A DNA stretch of 64,000 bases from Aquamicrobium aerolatum DSM 21857. GTDB lineage: Bacteria > Pseudomonadota > Alphaproteobacteria > Rhizobiales > Rhizobiaceae. Positions 7,958-16,796 of the stretch are shown piece by piece. The notes under the pieces are model-generated. The model was given only the letters and a program-made list of their open reading frames with translations, was not told the DNA's origin and did no database searches. A program made the translations under genes and the position numbers. The stretch lies in NCBI RefSeq assembly GCF_900113935.1, contig NZ_FORF01000010.1, positions 91,464 through 155,463 of the forward strand, read 5' to 3'. Position 1 is the stretch's first letter. Each line of letters starts with the position of its first letter.

Positions 7958-10075
7958 ATGTTTCGCATGAACCAGCACGCCACGACCACTACGATCAGGC
8001 ACTCTGCCTGTCCACATGATTGCCCGTCGACCTGTGCCCTGGATGTCGAGGTGATCGACGGACGGCGGATCGGGCGAATCCATGGCGCCAAGGACAATGC
8101 CTACACCGCAGGCGTGATCTGCGCCAAGGTCGCGCGCTATTCTGAACGTATCCACCATCCCGACCGGTTGCTGAAACCGCTGGTGCGGGCCGGCGCCAAG
8201 GGCGATGGCAACTGGAAGGAGGCAAGCTGGGAAGCGGCGCTTGACCTCGTCGCCGAGCGGCTGCTCAGGGCTGAGGAAAAGGATGGGTCGGAGGCGGTCT
8301 GGCCGTATTATTACGCCGGCACGATGGGGCTGGTGCAGCGCGATTCCATCGAGCGCTTGCGCCACGCCAAGAAATACTCCGGCTTTTTCGGCTCTATCTG
8401 CACCAATCTGGCATGGACCGGATATGTGATGGGAACCGGTCGTCTTACCGGCCCTGATCCGCGGGAGATGGCGAAGTCTGACTGCGTGGTGATCTGGGGG
8501 ACGAATGCCGTTGCGACCCAGGTCAACGTGATGACCCATGCGATCCGCGCGCGCAAGGAACGCGGCGCGAAGATCGTCGTCGTCGACATCTATGACAATG
8601 CCACGATGAAGCAGGCTGACCTCGGTCTCATCGTGAAGCCCGGAACGGATGGGGCGCTCGGGTGTGCCGTGATGCACGTCCTGTTCCGAGACGGGATGGC
8701 CGACTGGGCCTATCTGGAGAAATACACCGACGACCCGCACGGGCTTGAAGCTCATTTGAGAACACGGACCCCGCAATGGGCTTCTGCGATCACCGGCCTT
8801 TCGGTCGAGGAGATCGAGGGTTTCGCGCATCTGATCGGAAAGACGCCGCGAACCTTCTTCCGGTTGGGCTACGGCTTTGCCCGCCAGCGCAACGGTTCAG
8901 TCAACATGCATGCGGTGGCGTCGATTGCTGCTGTCACCGGCTGCTGGCAATATGAAGGCGGCGGGGCGTTCCACAACAATGGCGCGATCTATCAGATCGA
9001 CAAGAGGCTTCTGGAAGGGGCCTCGCTGAAAGATCCCAAGATCCGCCATCTCGACCAGTCTCAGATTGGCCGCGTGCTGACCGGCGATGCCGAGGCGCTG
9101 CGGCATGGACCGCCCGTCACGGCGCTGTTCATCCAGAACACCAATCCGGTGAACGTTGCGCCGGAGCAGCGATTGGTCACGCGCGGTTTCCTGCGCGACG
9201 ATCTGTTTTCGTGTGTGCATGAACAGTTCATGACCGACACGGCGAAGGTTGCGGACGTCGTGCTCCCGGCAACGATGTTCATGGAGCATGACGACATCTA
9301 TCGGGGTGGTGGGCATCAATATCTGATGGTCGGGCCGAAGCTCGTTGATCCACCGGAAGGACCACGTTCCAATCTGTTCGTCATCGAAGAGCTGGCGAAG
9401 CGGCTTGGGGTGGCGGATCAGCCGGGGTTCGGGTTGAGCGAACGCGAGCACGTCGACATCATGGTGGCGCAGCACGGTTACGGAACGTTCGAAACGCTCG
9501 AGCGCGATCGTTGGCTGGACTTGCAGCCCGAATTCGACACGGCTCACTTCCTCGACGGATTTGGCCACCCGGATGGCAAATATCGCTTCAAGCCGGAGTG
9601 GAACGGCGGGTTTGCGCCGAACAAGCCGCCAGCCTCGGTCGGGCTCTTGGGCGATCATGCGATGCTCCCTGAATTTCCCGATCATGTCGACATGATTGAA
9701 GTCGCCGACGCAGAACACCCGTTCCGGCTGGCCACATCTCCGTCACGAAACTTCCTGAACTCCACCTTCACGGAGACGCCGACATCGTTGAAAAAGGAAG
9801 GGCGGCCTGAACTGCTGCTCCATCCGCTCGATGCTGAGGCTCTGGGGATTGCGGATGGCGGGCGTATCGAGGTGGGCAATACGCGCGGCGAGCTGGTCCT
9901 TCACGCCAAGCTGTTCGATGGCGTCAAGCGCGGCGTGGTGATTGCAGAGGGCATCTGGCCCAATTCGGCCCACGAGCGCGGCGAGGGGATCAACGTTCTG
10001 ACCGGCGCGGACGCTGCCGCGCCCTATGGCGGCGCCGCATTCCACGACAACCGCGTGTGGGTCAGGGCCGTCTGA
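7958..10075 (+). CDS. Molybdopterin-dependent oxidoreductase with N-terminal [4Fe-4S] cluster
   Basis: DMSO-reductase superfamily enzyme (705 aa) that should bind bis-MGD molybdenum cofactor. The N-terminus has cysteines C18, C22, C26 and C55, a [4Fe-4S] binding set (CPHDCPSTC...GVIC). The long central region matches the MopB catalytic fold, and the C-terminal ~120 residues are the dinucleotide-binding domain. There is no twin-arginine signal, so it is probably cytoplasmic. No partner subunit is adjacent, so it acts alone or with distant electron carriers. The physiological substrate cannot be read from the sequence. The start may be the ATG at 7958 or at 7967; neither has a convincing ribosome binding site. 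MoaD and MoaE, encoded nearby, would serve cofactor supply. Confidence 0.88.
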   Translation: MFRMNQHATTTTIRHSACPHDCPSTCALDVEVIDGRRIGRIHGAKDNAYTAGVICAKVARYSERIHHPDRLLKPLVRAGAKGDGNWKEASWEAALDLVAERLLRAEEKDGSEAVWPYYYAGTMGLVQRDSIERLRHAKKYSGFFGSICTNLAWTGYVMGTGRLTGPDPREMAKSDCVVIWGTNAVATQVNVMTHAIRARKERGAKIVVVDIYDNATMKQADLGLIVKPGTDGALGCAVMHVLFRDGMADWAYLEKYTDDPHGLEAHLRTRTPQWASAITGLSVEEIEGFAHLIGKTPRTFFRLGYGFARQRNGSVNMHAVASIAAVTGCWQYEGGGAFHNNGAIYQIDKRLLEGASLKDPKIRHLDQSQIGRVLTGDAEALRHGPPVTALFIQNTNPVNVAPEQRLVTRGFLRDDLFSCVHEQFMTDTAKVADVVLPATMFMEHDDIYRGGGHQYLMVGPKLVDPPEGPRSNLFVIEELAKRLGVADQPGFGLSEREHVDIMVAQHGYGTFETLERDRWLDLQPEFDTAHFLDGFGHPDGKYRFKPEWNGGFAPNKPPASVGLLGDHAMLPEFPDHVDMIEVADAEHPFRLATSPSRNFLNSTFTETPTSLKKEGRPELLLHPLDAEALGIADGGRIEVGNTRGELVLHAKLFDGVKRGVVIAEGIWPNSAHERGEGINVLTGADAAAPYGGAAFHDNRVWVRAV

Positions 10076-10117
10076 AAGGCGTGAGAGGACGAGGCGCTGA
10101 ACGCGCCTCGGTCCATC

Positions 10118-10807
10118 TTATGGCGTCATGCGCGCAAGGCTTTCAATGTCGATGTCATCGCTGGCGGAGCCTGGCGACAGGACGGCGCCTTCAGCCGAAA
10201 CGCCCGTCAGCACCGCTTTGTCGTTCTCCATTCTCGCCTTGCCGGTCGCAACCAGACGCAGGGCAAGCGGATAGAGCTGGTGTTCGACTGTCAGCACGCG
10301 GGCCGACAGGTCAGCTTCGGTATCGTCTGGCAGGATCGGAACCGCCGCCTGTGCGATGATCGGGCCCTCATCCATTCCCGCCGTGACGAAATGAACGGTG
10401 CAGCCGTGGACCCGCATGCCGGATTCGAGTGCGCGTGTATGCGTGTCCAGCCCCTTGAACAAGGGGAGCAGCGATGGATGGATATTGATGATCCGCCCGG
10501 CCCATTTTTCGGTGAAAGCGGGCGAAAGAAGGCGCATATAGCCTGCAAGGCAGACGACATCAGCCTTCATGCGCGTCAGTTCGGCGTCGAGGGCTTCATC
10601 GAGCGCAGCTTTGGTCGGAAAGTCTGCCTTGGTGATTGCCTTGGTAGCGATGTTCGCGGCAGCTGCTGCCTTCAGCCCCATAGCATCGGCATTGTCGGAT
10701 ATGACACCGACGATCTCGACCGGATAGTGCGGATCGCCTGCCGCGTCGATCAGGGCGGTCATGTTGGAGCCGCGACCGGAGATGAGAATGACAACGCGCT
10801 TTTTCAT
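10118..10807 (-). CDS. purN: Phosphoribosylglycinamide formyltransferase PurN
   Basis: Transfers a formyl group from 10-formyl-THF to GAR in purine synthesis. The 229-aa protein starts MKKRVVILISGRGSN with the phosphate-binding SGRGSN loop at 10-15; the catalytic Asn-His pair is in NIHPSLLP and the conserved Asp is in the MDEGPI stretch. The start at 10807 lies 5 bases after the purM stop, so purM and purN form an operon. A ~30-aa C-terminal tail beyond the core is present, as in other Rhizobiales PurN proteins. The longer open frame upstream to 11020 is a shadow inside purM. Confidence 0.96.
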   Translation of the reverse strand: MKKRVVILISGRGSNMTALIDAAGDPHYPVEIVGVISDNADAMGLKAAAAANIATKAITKADFPTKAALDEALDAELTRMKADVVCLAGYMRLLSPAFTEKWAGRIINIHPSLLPLFKGLDTHTRALESGMRVHGCTVHFVTAGMDEGPIIAQAAVPILPDDTEADLSARVLTVEHQLYPLALRLVATGKARMENDKAVLTGVSAEGAVLSPGSASDDIDIESLARMTP

Positions 10808-10812
10808 GAGAG

Positions 10813-11877
10813 CTACAGCCCGATCTGTCCGATATAGACGACACCTTCGTCCCGGCGTGGAATGATACGACCGATGGTGCTGACAGTTTCGCCAGCCTGT
10901 TGCAGAACGGCTGCGACCTGAGCTGCCTGTCCGGCAGCAACCACCAGAACCATACCGACGCCGCAGTTGAATGTGCGCATCATTTCGTTGGGCGCGACAT
11001 TGCCGGTCTTGGCGAGCCACGAGAACACTTCCGGCACATCAATTGCGTCAAGCTGAAGCTCGGCGGCAAAGCCCTTCGGCAGGACGCGCGGCAGGTTCTC
11101 CGGGAAGCCTCCGCCGGTGATGTGGGCGAGGGCTTTGAGGCCGTGCGTCGAGCGAATCGCCTGAAGGACCGACTTCACATAGATGCGGGTCGGGGTCAGC
11201 AATGCTTCGCCGAGCGTGCGATGGGTGTCAAACGGCGATGGAGCGTCCCAGGCTAGCCCGGACATCTCGACGATGCGGCGCACCAGCGAAAAACCGTTGG
11301 AGTGCACGCCCGAGGAGGCGAGCGCCAGAAGAACGTCGCCTTCAACAATGTCATTCGTCGGCAGCAGCTGTCCGCGCTCAGCAGCACCAACTGCAAAGCC
11401 GGCGAGGTCGTAGTCACCTTCGCTGTACATGCCTGGCATCTCGGCGGTCTCGCCGCCGATGAGTGCGCAACCGGCCTGACGGCAGCCTTCTGCAATACCG
11501 GAGACGATCGCGGCGCCCTGATCAGGATCGAGCTTTCCGGTCGCGAAGTAGTCGAGGAAGAGCAGGGGCTCCGCGCCCTGCACGACAAGATCGTTGACGC
11601 ACATGGCAACGAGGTCGATGCCGACGGTATCGTGCAGGTCGGCTTCGATCGCCACCTTCAGCTTGGTGCCAACGCCGTCATTGGCTGCGACGAGAATGGG
11701 ATCATTGAACCCGGCCGCCTTGAGGTCGAACAGGCCGCCGAAGCCGCCGATCTCGCCGTCTGCGCCAGGCCTTCGCGTCGAGCGCACCATGGGTTTGATC
11801 TTTTCCACCAGCGCGTTGCCTGCGTCGATATCGACACCAGCCTGAGCGTAGGTGAGGCCGCTTTTGGGTTCGGTCAT
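10813..11877 (-). CDS. purM: Phosphoribosylformylglycinamidine cyclo-ligase PurM
   Basis: AIR synthetase of de novo purine synthesis; ATP-dependent ring closure of FGAM. The 354-aa protein begins [20 protein letters not shown], the typical PurM N-terminus, and has the ATP-grasp-unrelated PurM-fold motifs ([47 protein letters not shown]). The ATG at 11877 is chosen over the longer frame to 11994 because of these N-terminal residues. It is the first gene of purM-purN and is divergent from the CDP-alcohol phosphatidyltransferase at 12032, leaving about 150 bases for two promoters. Confidence 0.97.
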   Translation of the reverse strand: MTEPKSGLTYAQAGVDIDAGNALVEKIKPMVRSTRRPGADGEIGGFGGLFDLKAAGFNDPILVAANDGVGTKLKVAIEADLHDTVGIDLVAMCVNDLVVQGAEPLLFLDYFATGKLDPDQGAAIVSGIAEGCRQAGCALIGGETAEMPGMYSEGDYDLAGFAVGAAERGQLLPTNDIVEGDVLLALASSGVHSNGFSLVRRIVEMSGLAWDAPSPFDTHRTLGEALLTPTRIYVKSVLQAIRSTHGLKALAHITGGGFPENLPRVLPKGFAAELQLDAIDVPEVFSWLAKTGNVAPNEMMRTFNCGVGMVLVVAAGQAAQVAAVLQQAGETVSTIGRIIPRRDEGVVYIGQIGL

Positions 11878-12031
11878 GGTTGTTTCGCCCGACAGGTTGC
11901 TCAAGGTCGGCTCATCGCATGAAGTGCCCTCAGTCGCAAGCGCTGCCAACCTTGATGCGGCAACACACTTGATGACATGTGGCCCCTCGACCATTTATCA
12001 ACAGGCGCTTTGCGGCAGGAGACACGAAGAA

Positions 12032-12580
12032 GTGACCGTACCGAATTTGATCACCATCCTGCGGCTCCTGCTGGTTCCGGTGGTGATCGTGGCACTGCTG
12101 GACGGCGAATATGGCTGGGCGCTGGTCTGTTTCGTGACGGCAGGGCTTTCCGATGCGGTCGACGGATTTATCGCGCGTCATTTCAATCAGCAGTCGGCAC
12201 TGGGCGCCTATCTCGACCCGATGGCCGACAAGCTTCTTCTCGTCAGTTCGTTTGTCGTGCTGGGATTCATGGGAGAATTGCCGATCTGGTTGGTCGTGGC
12301 GGCGGTTTCCAGGGATGCGCTGATCATTTGCGCCGTGCTGCTGTCGTCCGTGATGAGCCATCCCGTCGCGATGCGACCGCTGATGGTTTCGAAGGCCAAC
12401 ACGCTGGCTCAGATCCTTCTGGTGATTGTTGTTCTTGCGGAACTTGCACAGGCGCAATTGTTCGGCCATGCTCGTTTCCTGCTTGTCGTGCTGTGCGGTC
12501 TCTTGACCCTCGCTTCGGCAGCGGCCTATCTCCTGCAATGGCTGAAGCATATGGGCGCAGATGAACAAGCAAGACGCTGA
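12032..12580 (+). CDS. CDP-alcohol phosphatidyltransferase family protein
   Basis: Membrane enzyme of the CDP-alcohol phosphotransferase family, 182 aa from a GTG at 12032 (VPNLITILRLLLVP), with the signature DGFIAR followed by G and DPMAD. GAAGA just upstream could serve as ribosome binding site. In Rhizobiales this gene lies between purM and the AI-2E permease; its alcohol substrate is not established from sequence. It may be a second phosphatidylglycerophosphate synthase or a cardiolipin-synthase-like enzyme, distinct from PgsA at 619. Its end overlaps the next gene by 20 bases, so translation is coupled. The longer frame to 11852 would run into the purM start and is not used. Confidence 0.88.
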   Translation: MTVPNLITILRLLLVPVVIVALLDGEYGWALVCFVTAGLSDAVDGFIARHFNQQSALGAYLDPMADKLLLVSSFVVLGFMGELPIWLVVAAVSRDALIICAVLLSSVMSHPVAMRPLMVSKANTLAQILLVIVVLAELAQAQLFGHARFLLVVLCGLLTLASAAAYLLQWLKHMGADEQARR

Positions 12581-13700
12581 CATTCAGGAACGTATGGCCG
12601 AGGTCGTCGTCGCGGGTGCATTCCGACGCCAGATTGTCTTCTGGCTGGGCGCGATGGTCGCGTTCATCGCGTTTCTATATTTTTTCTCTTCGATTTTGCT
12701 GCCGTTCTTTGCCGGCATGATCCTCGCATATTTCCTTGATCCTGTGGCCGACCGGCTCCAGCGTCTGGGGCTGTCGCGGCTGGCTTCCACGGTCGTCATC
12801 CTGCTGGCCTTCGTGGTGGTGCTGACGCTTGGCCTGATGCTGGTGATTCCCATCCTGGCGAGCCAGGCGGCCGATTTTCTTGCCAAGATCCCGGACTATC
12901 TCACGGGGCTGCAGGCGCTGATCAATCGGTTCGACCCGGAATGGCTTAGCCGTACCGTCGGGGTCGAACCCGCCGCGCTGCGCGACGGCCTCAGTTCTCT
13001 GATGACGCAGGGTACCAAGTTTCTGACAGGCCTGTTCTCCTCGCTGCTCAGTTCGGGACGCACTTTGATCGATATTGGTGGCCTGTTCGTCATCACCCCG
13101 GTTGTCGCGTTCTACATGCTTCTTGACTGGGACAAGATGGTCGCCCGTGTCGACAGCTGGGTGCCTCGCGATCAGCTTGCCACCGTACGAACGATCGCAC
13201 GCGATATTGATGGCGCGGTTGCCGGGTTTGTGCGTGGTCAGGGCACGGTGTGCCTTATCCTCGGCCTTTTCTATGCTGTGGCGCTGACCGTCGTCGGCCT
13301 CAATTTCGGATTGTTGATCGGACTGTTTACCGGGCTGATCGGATTTATCCCCTATGTCGGCTCGATGGTCGGCTTGGTTCTGTCTGTCGGGGTGGCGCTG
13401 GTTCAGTTCTGGCCTGAATGGCATTGGGTCATCGTGGTGGCCGTCATCTTTTTTGCCGGACAGTTTGTCGAGGGCAATATCCTCCAGCCCAACCTTGTCG
13501 GCAAAAGTGTCGGTCTTCATCCGGTTTGGCTGATGTTCGCGTTGTTTGCCTTTGGTGCCTTGTTCGGCTTTGTGGGACTCCTGATAGCCGTTCCGGCGGC
13601 TGCAGCGGTTGGAGTGCTTGTCCGTTTTGGTCTGGCACGCTATCTCGAGTCGCCATTTTATCGCGGTCATGCCGTCGATCTGAAGCATAGCAAAGACTGA
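12561..13700 (+). CDS. AI-2E family transporter / PerM-type permease
   Basis: 379-aa polytopic membrane protein of the AI-2E exporter-like (UPF0118/PerM) family. It has two N-terminal helices (about 25-70), a soluble central part with the LIDIGGLFVITPVVAFYML helix start near 170, and a C-terminal bundle containing GFIPYVGSMVG and VEGNILQPNLVGKSVGLHP, the most conserved family stretch. It overlaps the upstream gene by 20 bases and is followed after 4 bases by hdaA. The transported substrate is uncertain for most members; the AI-2 name should not be taken as function here. Confidence 0.9.
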   Translation: MNKQDADIQERMAEVVVAGAFRRQIVFWLGAMVAFIAFLYFFSSILLPFFAGMILAYFLDPVADRLQRLGLSRLASTVVILLAFVVVLTLGLMLVIPILASQAADFLAKIPDYLTGLQALINRFDPEWLSRTVGVEPAALRDGLSSLMTQGTKFLTGLFSSLLSSGRTLIDIGGLFVITPVVAFYMLLDWDKMVARVDSWVPRDQLATVRTIARDIDGAVAGFVRGQGTVCLILGLFYAVALTVVGLNFGLLIGLFTGLIGFIPYVGSMVGLVLSVGVALVQFWPEWHWVIVVAVIFFAGQFVEGNILQPNLVGKSVGLHPVWLMFALFAFGALFGFVGLLIAVPAAAAVGVLVRFGLARYLESPFYRGHAVDLKHSKD

Positions 13701-13704
13701 TCCA

Positions 13705-14412
13705 ATGTCGTTCGCGCCCGTCAAGCATCCCCGGCAGTTGCCGCTCGATCTCGTTCATCCTGTTGGCAACAGCCGTGATGACCTGATCGTGGGTCCATCC
13801 AACAGGCAGGCTGTTGGACTTTTGGAATCCTGGCCTGAATGGCCCTCGGCAGTGGTTGTCCTGGCCGGCCCGGCGGGGTCGGGAAAGTCGCACCTGGCGG
13901 ACATCTGGCGCGAGGACAGCAACGCAACGGCGCTGTCGGCGGACAGCCTCGGCGTGGATGCGATCGAAGCCGCGATTCAGGGGCCTGTACTCATCGACGA
14001 TATCGACGCGCGCGCGATCGACGAAGCCGGCCTGTTCCATCTCATCAATGCCGTCAAGCAGGCAGGCACATCCTTGTTGCTCACCGCGCGTGGGTTTCCG
14101 ATGGCGTGGGGCGTCAGGCTTCCTGATCTGCTGTCGCGTCTGAAGGAAGCAGCCACGGTCGAGATTGATGAGCCGGATGACTTCCTGCTGATGGCAATTT
14201 TGACGAAGCTGTTTGCTGACCGGCAGGTTGATGTCGAGCCGCACGTCGTGCAGTTTCTTGTCCGCCGCATCGAGCGGTCGCTGTCGAGTGCAATGGATGT
14301 GGTTGCCCGGCTCGACCGCGCCGCGCTTGAGAACAAGACGAAGATCAGCCGGACGCTGGCTGCACAGGTCATCGAAGCGATGGAAGCCGGGCAGGGAAAG
14401 CTAGGTCTGTAG
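13705..14412 (+). CDS. hdaA: DnaA regulatory inactivator HdaA
   Basis: Short DnaA-like AAA+ protein that with the DNA-loaded sliding clamp stimulates hydrolysis of DnaA-bound ATP and prevents re-initiation. The 235-aa protein has the clamp-binding motif QLPLDL at 11-16, a Walker A GPAGSGKS at 55-62, the VLIDDID Walker B-like segment, and lacks the DnaA DNA-binding domain IV. It starts 4 bases after the AI-2E permease stop. In several rhizobia hdaA is followed directly by ppk; here ppk begins 8.5 kb further on, after two tRNAs and the aap operon. Confidence 0.93.
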   Translation: MSFAPVKHPRQLPLDLVHPVGNSRDDLIVGPSNRQAVGLLESWPEWPSAVVVLAGPAGSGKSHLADIWREDSNATALSADSLGVDAIEAAIQGPVLIDDIDARAIDEAGLFHLINAVKQAGTSLLLTARGFPMAWGVRLPDLLSRLKEAATVEIDEPDDFLLMAILTKLFADRQVDVEPHVVQFLVRRIERSLSSAMDVVARLDRAALENKTKISRTLAAQVIEAMEAGQGKLGL

Positions 14413-14478
14413 CGCGCGCATTGTATGCAGAAGGCTTCGATCAGCCTTTAGATGCAATTTTCAATGATGAAGTGGAAA

Positions 14479-14555
<77 letters not shown>

Positions 14556-14672
14556 GTTACGACGCACCCTTAGGCCATAGAGATGAAAAGTGGAATTGGA
14601 TTTTTCGACTTTTCGATTCTCGCAACCCAGCAGAAATCAAGCTGCAACGCCGATTCCAGATAAAGCACTGAT

Positions 14673-14978
14673 TCAGTGCGTCCAGGGCATCTTGCGATCG
14701 TATCGGAAATTTTCGGTGTACGACATCGGGCGCCGGCGCGGTTCCTGCGGAAGCTGGACGCGATAGGCGACATCGTTCTTTTCGGCGTAGGCGACTGCTT
14801 CTTCCAGCGAGGGGAAAGTCAGGCGAATCTGACTTCTCATATCGGTAGACGAGGTGTAGCCCATCAACGGATCGATGGTGCGCGGCTGCGCCGGATCGAA
14901 TTCAAGAACCCACTGGCCGGTCTTGGCTTTACCTGACTGCATGGCTGTTTTCGCTGGGCTGAAGATGCGCGCTGACAT
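14673..14978 (-). CDS. ETC complex I subunit, NDUFS4-like
   Basis: 101-aa protein of the NDUFS4/ETC complex I conserved-region family, an accessory subunit of alphaproteobacterial NADH dehydrogenase that sits at the junction of the peripheral arm. The recognisable core runs from residue 1 to the end: MSARIFSPAKTAMQSGKAKT, then WVLEF, YTSSTDMRSQIRLTF and EKNDVAYRV, with the closing YTENFRYDRKMPWTH. It is monocistronic between two tRNA genes, far from any nuo operon in this window. No signal or membrane segment; it acts on the cytoplasmic face. Confidence 0.93.
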   Translation of the reverse strand: MSARIFSPAKTAMQSGKAKTGQWVLEFDPAQPRTIDPLMGYTSSTDMRSQIRLTFPSLEEAVAYAEKNDVAYRVQLPQEPRRRPMSYTENFRYDRKMPWTH

Positions 14979-15016
14979 AAGAGCCTCTTTGCGTCTTGAT
15001 CCAAGACCTTGGGAGT

Positions 15017-15093
<77 letters not shown>

Positions 15094-15212
15094 TCGCCAT
15101 AAGGCTTGGGCTCCTATAGGGGTACCCCGTTCGAAGCGCAAGCCTGATCTGAACAAATATCGCCAAACCTGTGTCAGATTTCCCCTTTTTGCGTATGACG
15201 CAGCGGCAGATG

Positions 15213-16388
15213 TCAGCGCGATGCGGCTGCAGCAGCAAGGCCAAGCGTGATGTCTGCCTTGATGTCCTCGACATCTTCCAGGCCGATCTGCAGACGAATC
15301 ACAGGTCCGCCATATTCGCCCTTGGCGATCGTGCGGTCGCCCAGTTGGACGTGGACAGCAAGGCATTCGAATCCACCCCAGGAATATCCAAGGCCGAAGA
15401 TTTTCAGCGCATCGAGAAAAGCGTGAGCCTGTTCTGTGCCGCCACCATCGAGGACGATGGAGAAAATGCCGCTTGATCCGGAAAAGTCGCGTTTCCACAA
15501 TTCATGGCTGGCAAAGCTTTCCAGCCCAGGGTGAAGCACCTGCGCCACGCCGGGTTGCGTTTCGAGCCAGCGGGCAATCTCCAGCGCGCTCTGTTCGTGG
15601 CGTTCCAGACGAACTCCCATCGTGCGCAGGCCGCGCAGCACCTGATAGACGTCGTCGGGGGCAGCGCAGCAGCCCATCGTCTCGTGGGTCTGGCGCAGCT
15701 GCTCCCAGCAACGTTCATTGGCCGAGACAGTGCCGAGCAGCACGTCAGAATGCCCGGCCGGATACTTCGTTGCGGCGTGAATGGAGATGTCGACCCCATG
15801 CTCCAACGGGCGGAAGTAGAGAGGGGTTGCCCAGGTGTTGTCCATCATCACCACCGCGCCGCGCGCGCGCGCTTCACGGGCAATGGCAGGGATGTCCTGA
15901 ATCTCGAATGTATTGGAGCCGGGTGATTCGGTGAAAACCACCTTTGTGTTGGGCTTCATCCGCTCTGCGATGCCTGCGCCGATCATCGGGTCATAATATT
16001 CGACTTCGACGCCAAGGCGCGCGAGCATCGTGTCTGCAAAGTTGCGGGTCGGGTGGTATACCGAGTCCACGATCAGGACATGATCACCTGAAGACAGGAA
16101 CCCCAGCAGCGGAATCGTTACCGCAGCGAGGCCCGACGGGACGAGAACTGTGCCGGCCGAGCCTTCCAGTGCATCGATCGCGGTTGCGAGTGCGTCAGTG
16201 GTCGGTGTGCCTTTAGTGCCATAGGTGTAGCGCTGATTGCGGCCTGCCATGGTTGCCGCATCGGGAAAGAGGACCGTCGAAGCATGGACCACTGGCGGAT
16301 TGACGAAGCCGAAGAAGTCCTCGGGGTCGTTGCCGGTATGAACCAGACGGGTATTGATGCCGGTATTCGTGAAGTCGCGCTTGCTCAT
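15213..16388 (-). CDS. metC: Cystathionine beta-lyase (Cys/Met metabolism PLP enzyme)
   Basis: PLP enzyme of the Cys/Met metabolism family that should cleave cystathionine to homocysteine, pyruvate and ammonia for methionine synthesis. The 391-aa protein begins MSKRDFTNTGINTRLVHTG, has the substrate-binding RYTYGTKGTPT at 53-63, the DNTWATPL cofactor-binding segment and the Schiff-base lysine K208 in ATKYPAGHSD. The GHSD after the lysine and overall order favour beta-lyase over gamma-synthase. The start at 16388 sits downstream of a structured leader (see 16405). Monocistronic, with tRNA-Pro behind it. Confidence 0.92.
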   Translation of the reverse strand: MSKRDFTNTGINTRLVHTGNDPEDFFGFVNPPVVHASTVLFPDAATMAGRNQRYTYGTKGTPTTDALATAIDALEGSAGTVLVPSGLAAVTIPLLGFLSSGDHVLIVDSVYHPTRNFADTMLARLGVEVEYYDPMIGAGIAERMKPNTKVVFTESPGSNTFEIQDIPAIAREARARGAVVMMDNTWATPLYFRPLEHGVDISIHAATKYPAGHSDVLLGTVSANERCWEQLRQTHETMGCCAAPDDVYQVLRGLRTMGVRLERHEQSALEIARWLETQPGVAQVLHPGLESFASHELWKRDFSGSSGIFSIVLDGGGTEQAHAFLDALKIFGLGYSWGGFECLAVHVQLGDRTIAKGEYGGPVIRLQIGLEDVEDIKADITLGLAAAAASR

Positions 16389-16796
16389 GGATCCTGCCCT
16401 CAATGTTGCATGAAAGGCATATCCAGTGCGAAATCGCCATGCAACCGTAATAGCTAGGTCCAGCCGACGCTGCCGAACAAAAGCAAAGATCACTCCCTTT
16501 GCGGGTCAGAGAGCAGGACAGCATGCTCTTTCAGGTGCAGTTGAGAGAAGCTGGTTTCGTCATGAAAGTATACAGTCCTGGACAAGAACTCGGCTGTTCT
16601 CTTGAAGAGTAGGGCAACGACACTGACAGACTTATTCGTACTTGACCGACGTCGAATAATCGAATTCGATGGAATTCGTGAGTGGGAGGTGGAGCAAGAG
16701 CGTCGCCTAGATGCTTCATTGCGGCGGGGCCGGAATGACATGCTTCCAATGAGAACAGCGGGTAGATCCCGTGATAAAAGCAAAGGGTAAGTGGGC
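16389..16796. promoter_or_regulatory. Divergent regulatory region between metC and aapJ
   Basis: About 400 bases with no convincing gene. Near metC it contains the long inverted repeat described at 16405-16445. Near aapJ there is a CTTGAC (16641-16646), which matches the -35 consensus of alphaproteobacterial housekeeping promoters, but I see no good -10 at the right distance; a near-palindrome GAATTCGATGGAATTC lies at 16662-16677. AAAGGG at 16781-16786 is the likely aapJ ribosome binding site. Confidence 0.5.
16405..16445 (-). promoter_or_regulatory. Structured leader (inverted repeat) upstream of metC
   Basis: Perfect 8-base arms GTTGCATG (16405-16412) and CATGCAAC (16438-16445) enclose 25 bases. 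On the metC transcript the enclosed part begins with a small hairpin GCG-ATTT-CGC. The repeat ends only 17 bases before the metC ATG, so it would be in the untranslated leader or over the promoter. Its layout does not match the SAM-II riboswitch known in alphaproteobacteria. It may be a regulator site or an RNA switch; function is inferred from position only. Confidence 0.5.

Noticed and set aside
12675..13724. 349-codon minus-strand frame opposite the AI-2E permease gene
   Set aside because: Antisense shadow of a membrane-protein gene; composition is dominated by His, Gln, Arg and Asp as expected from reverse reading of hydrophobic codons.
16389..16460. SAM-II riboswitch before metC
   Set aside because: The conserved pseudoknot core of SAM-II is not present; the repeat arms and spacing differ.
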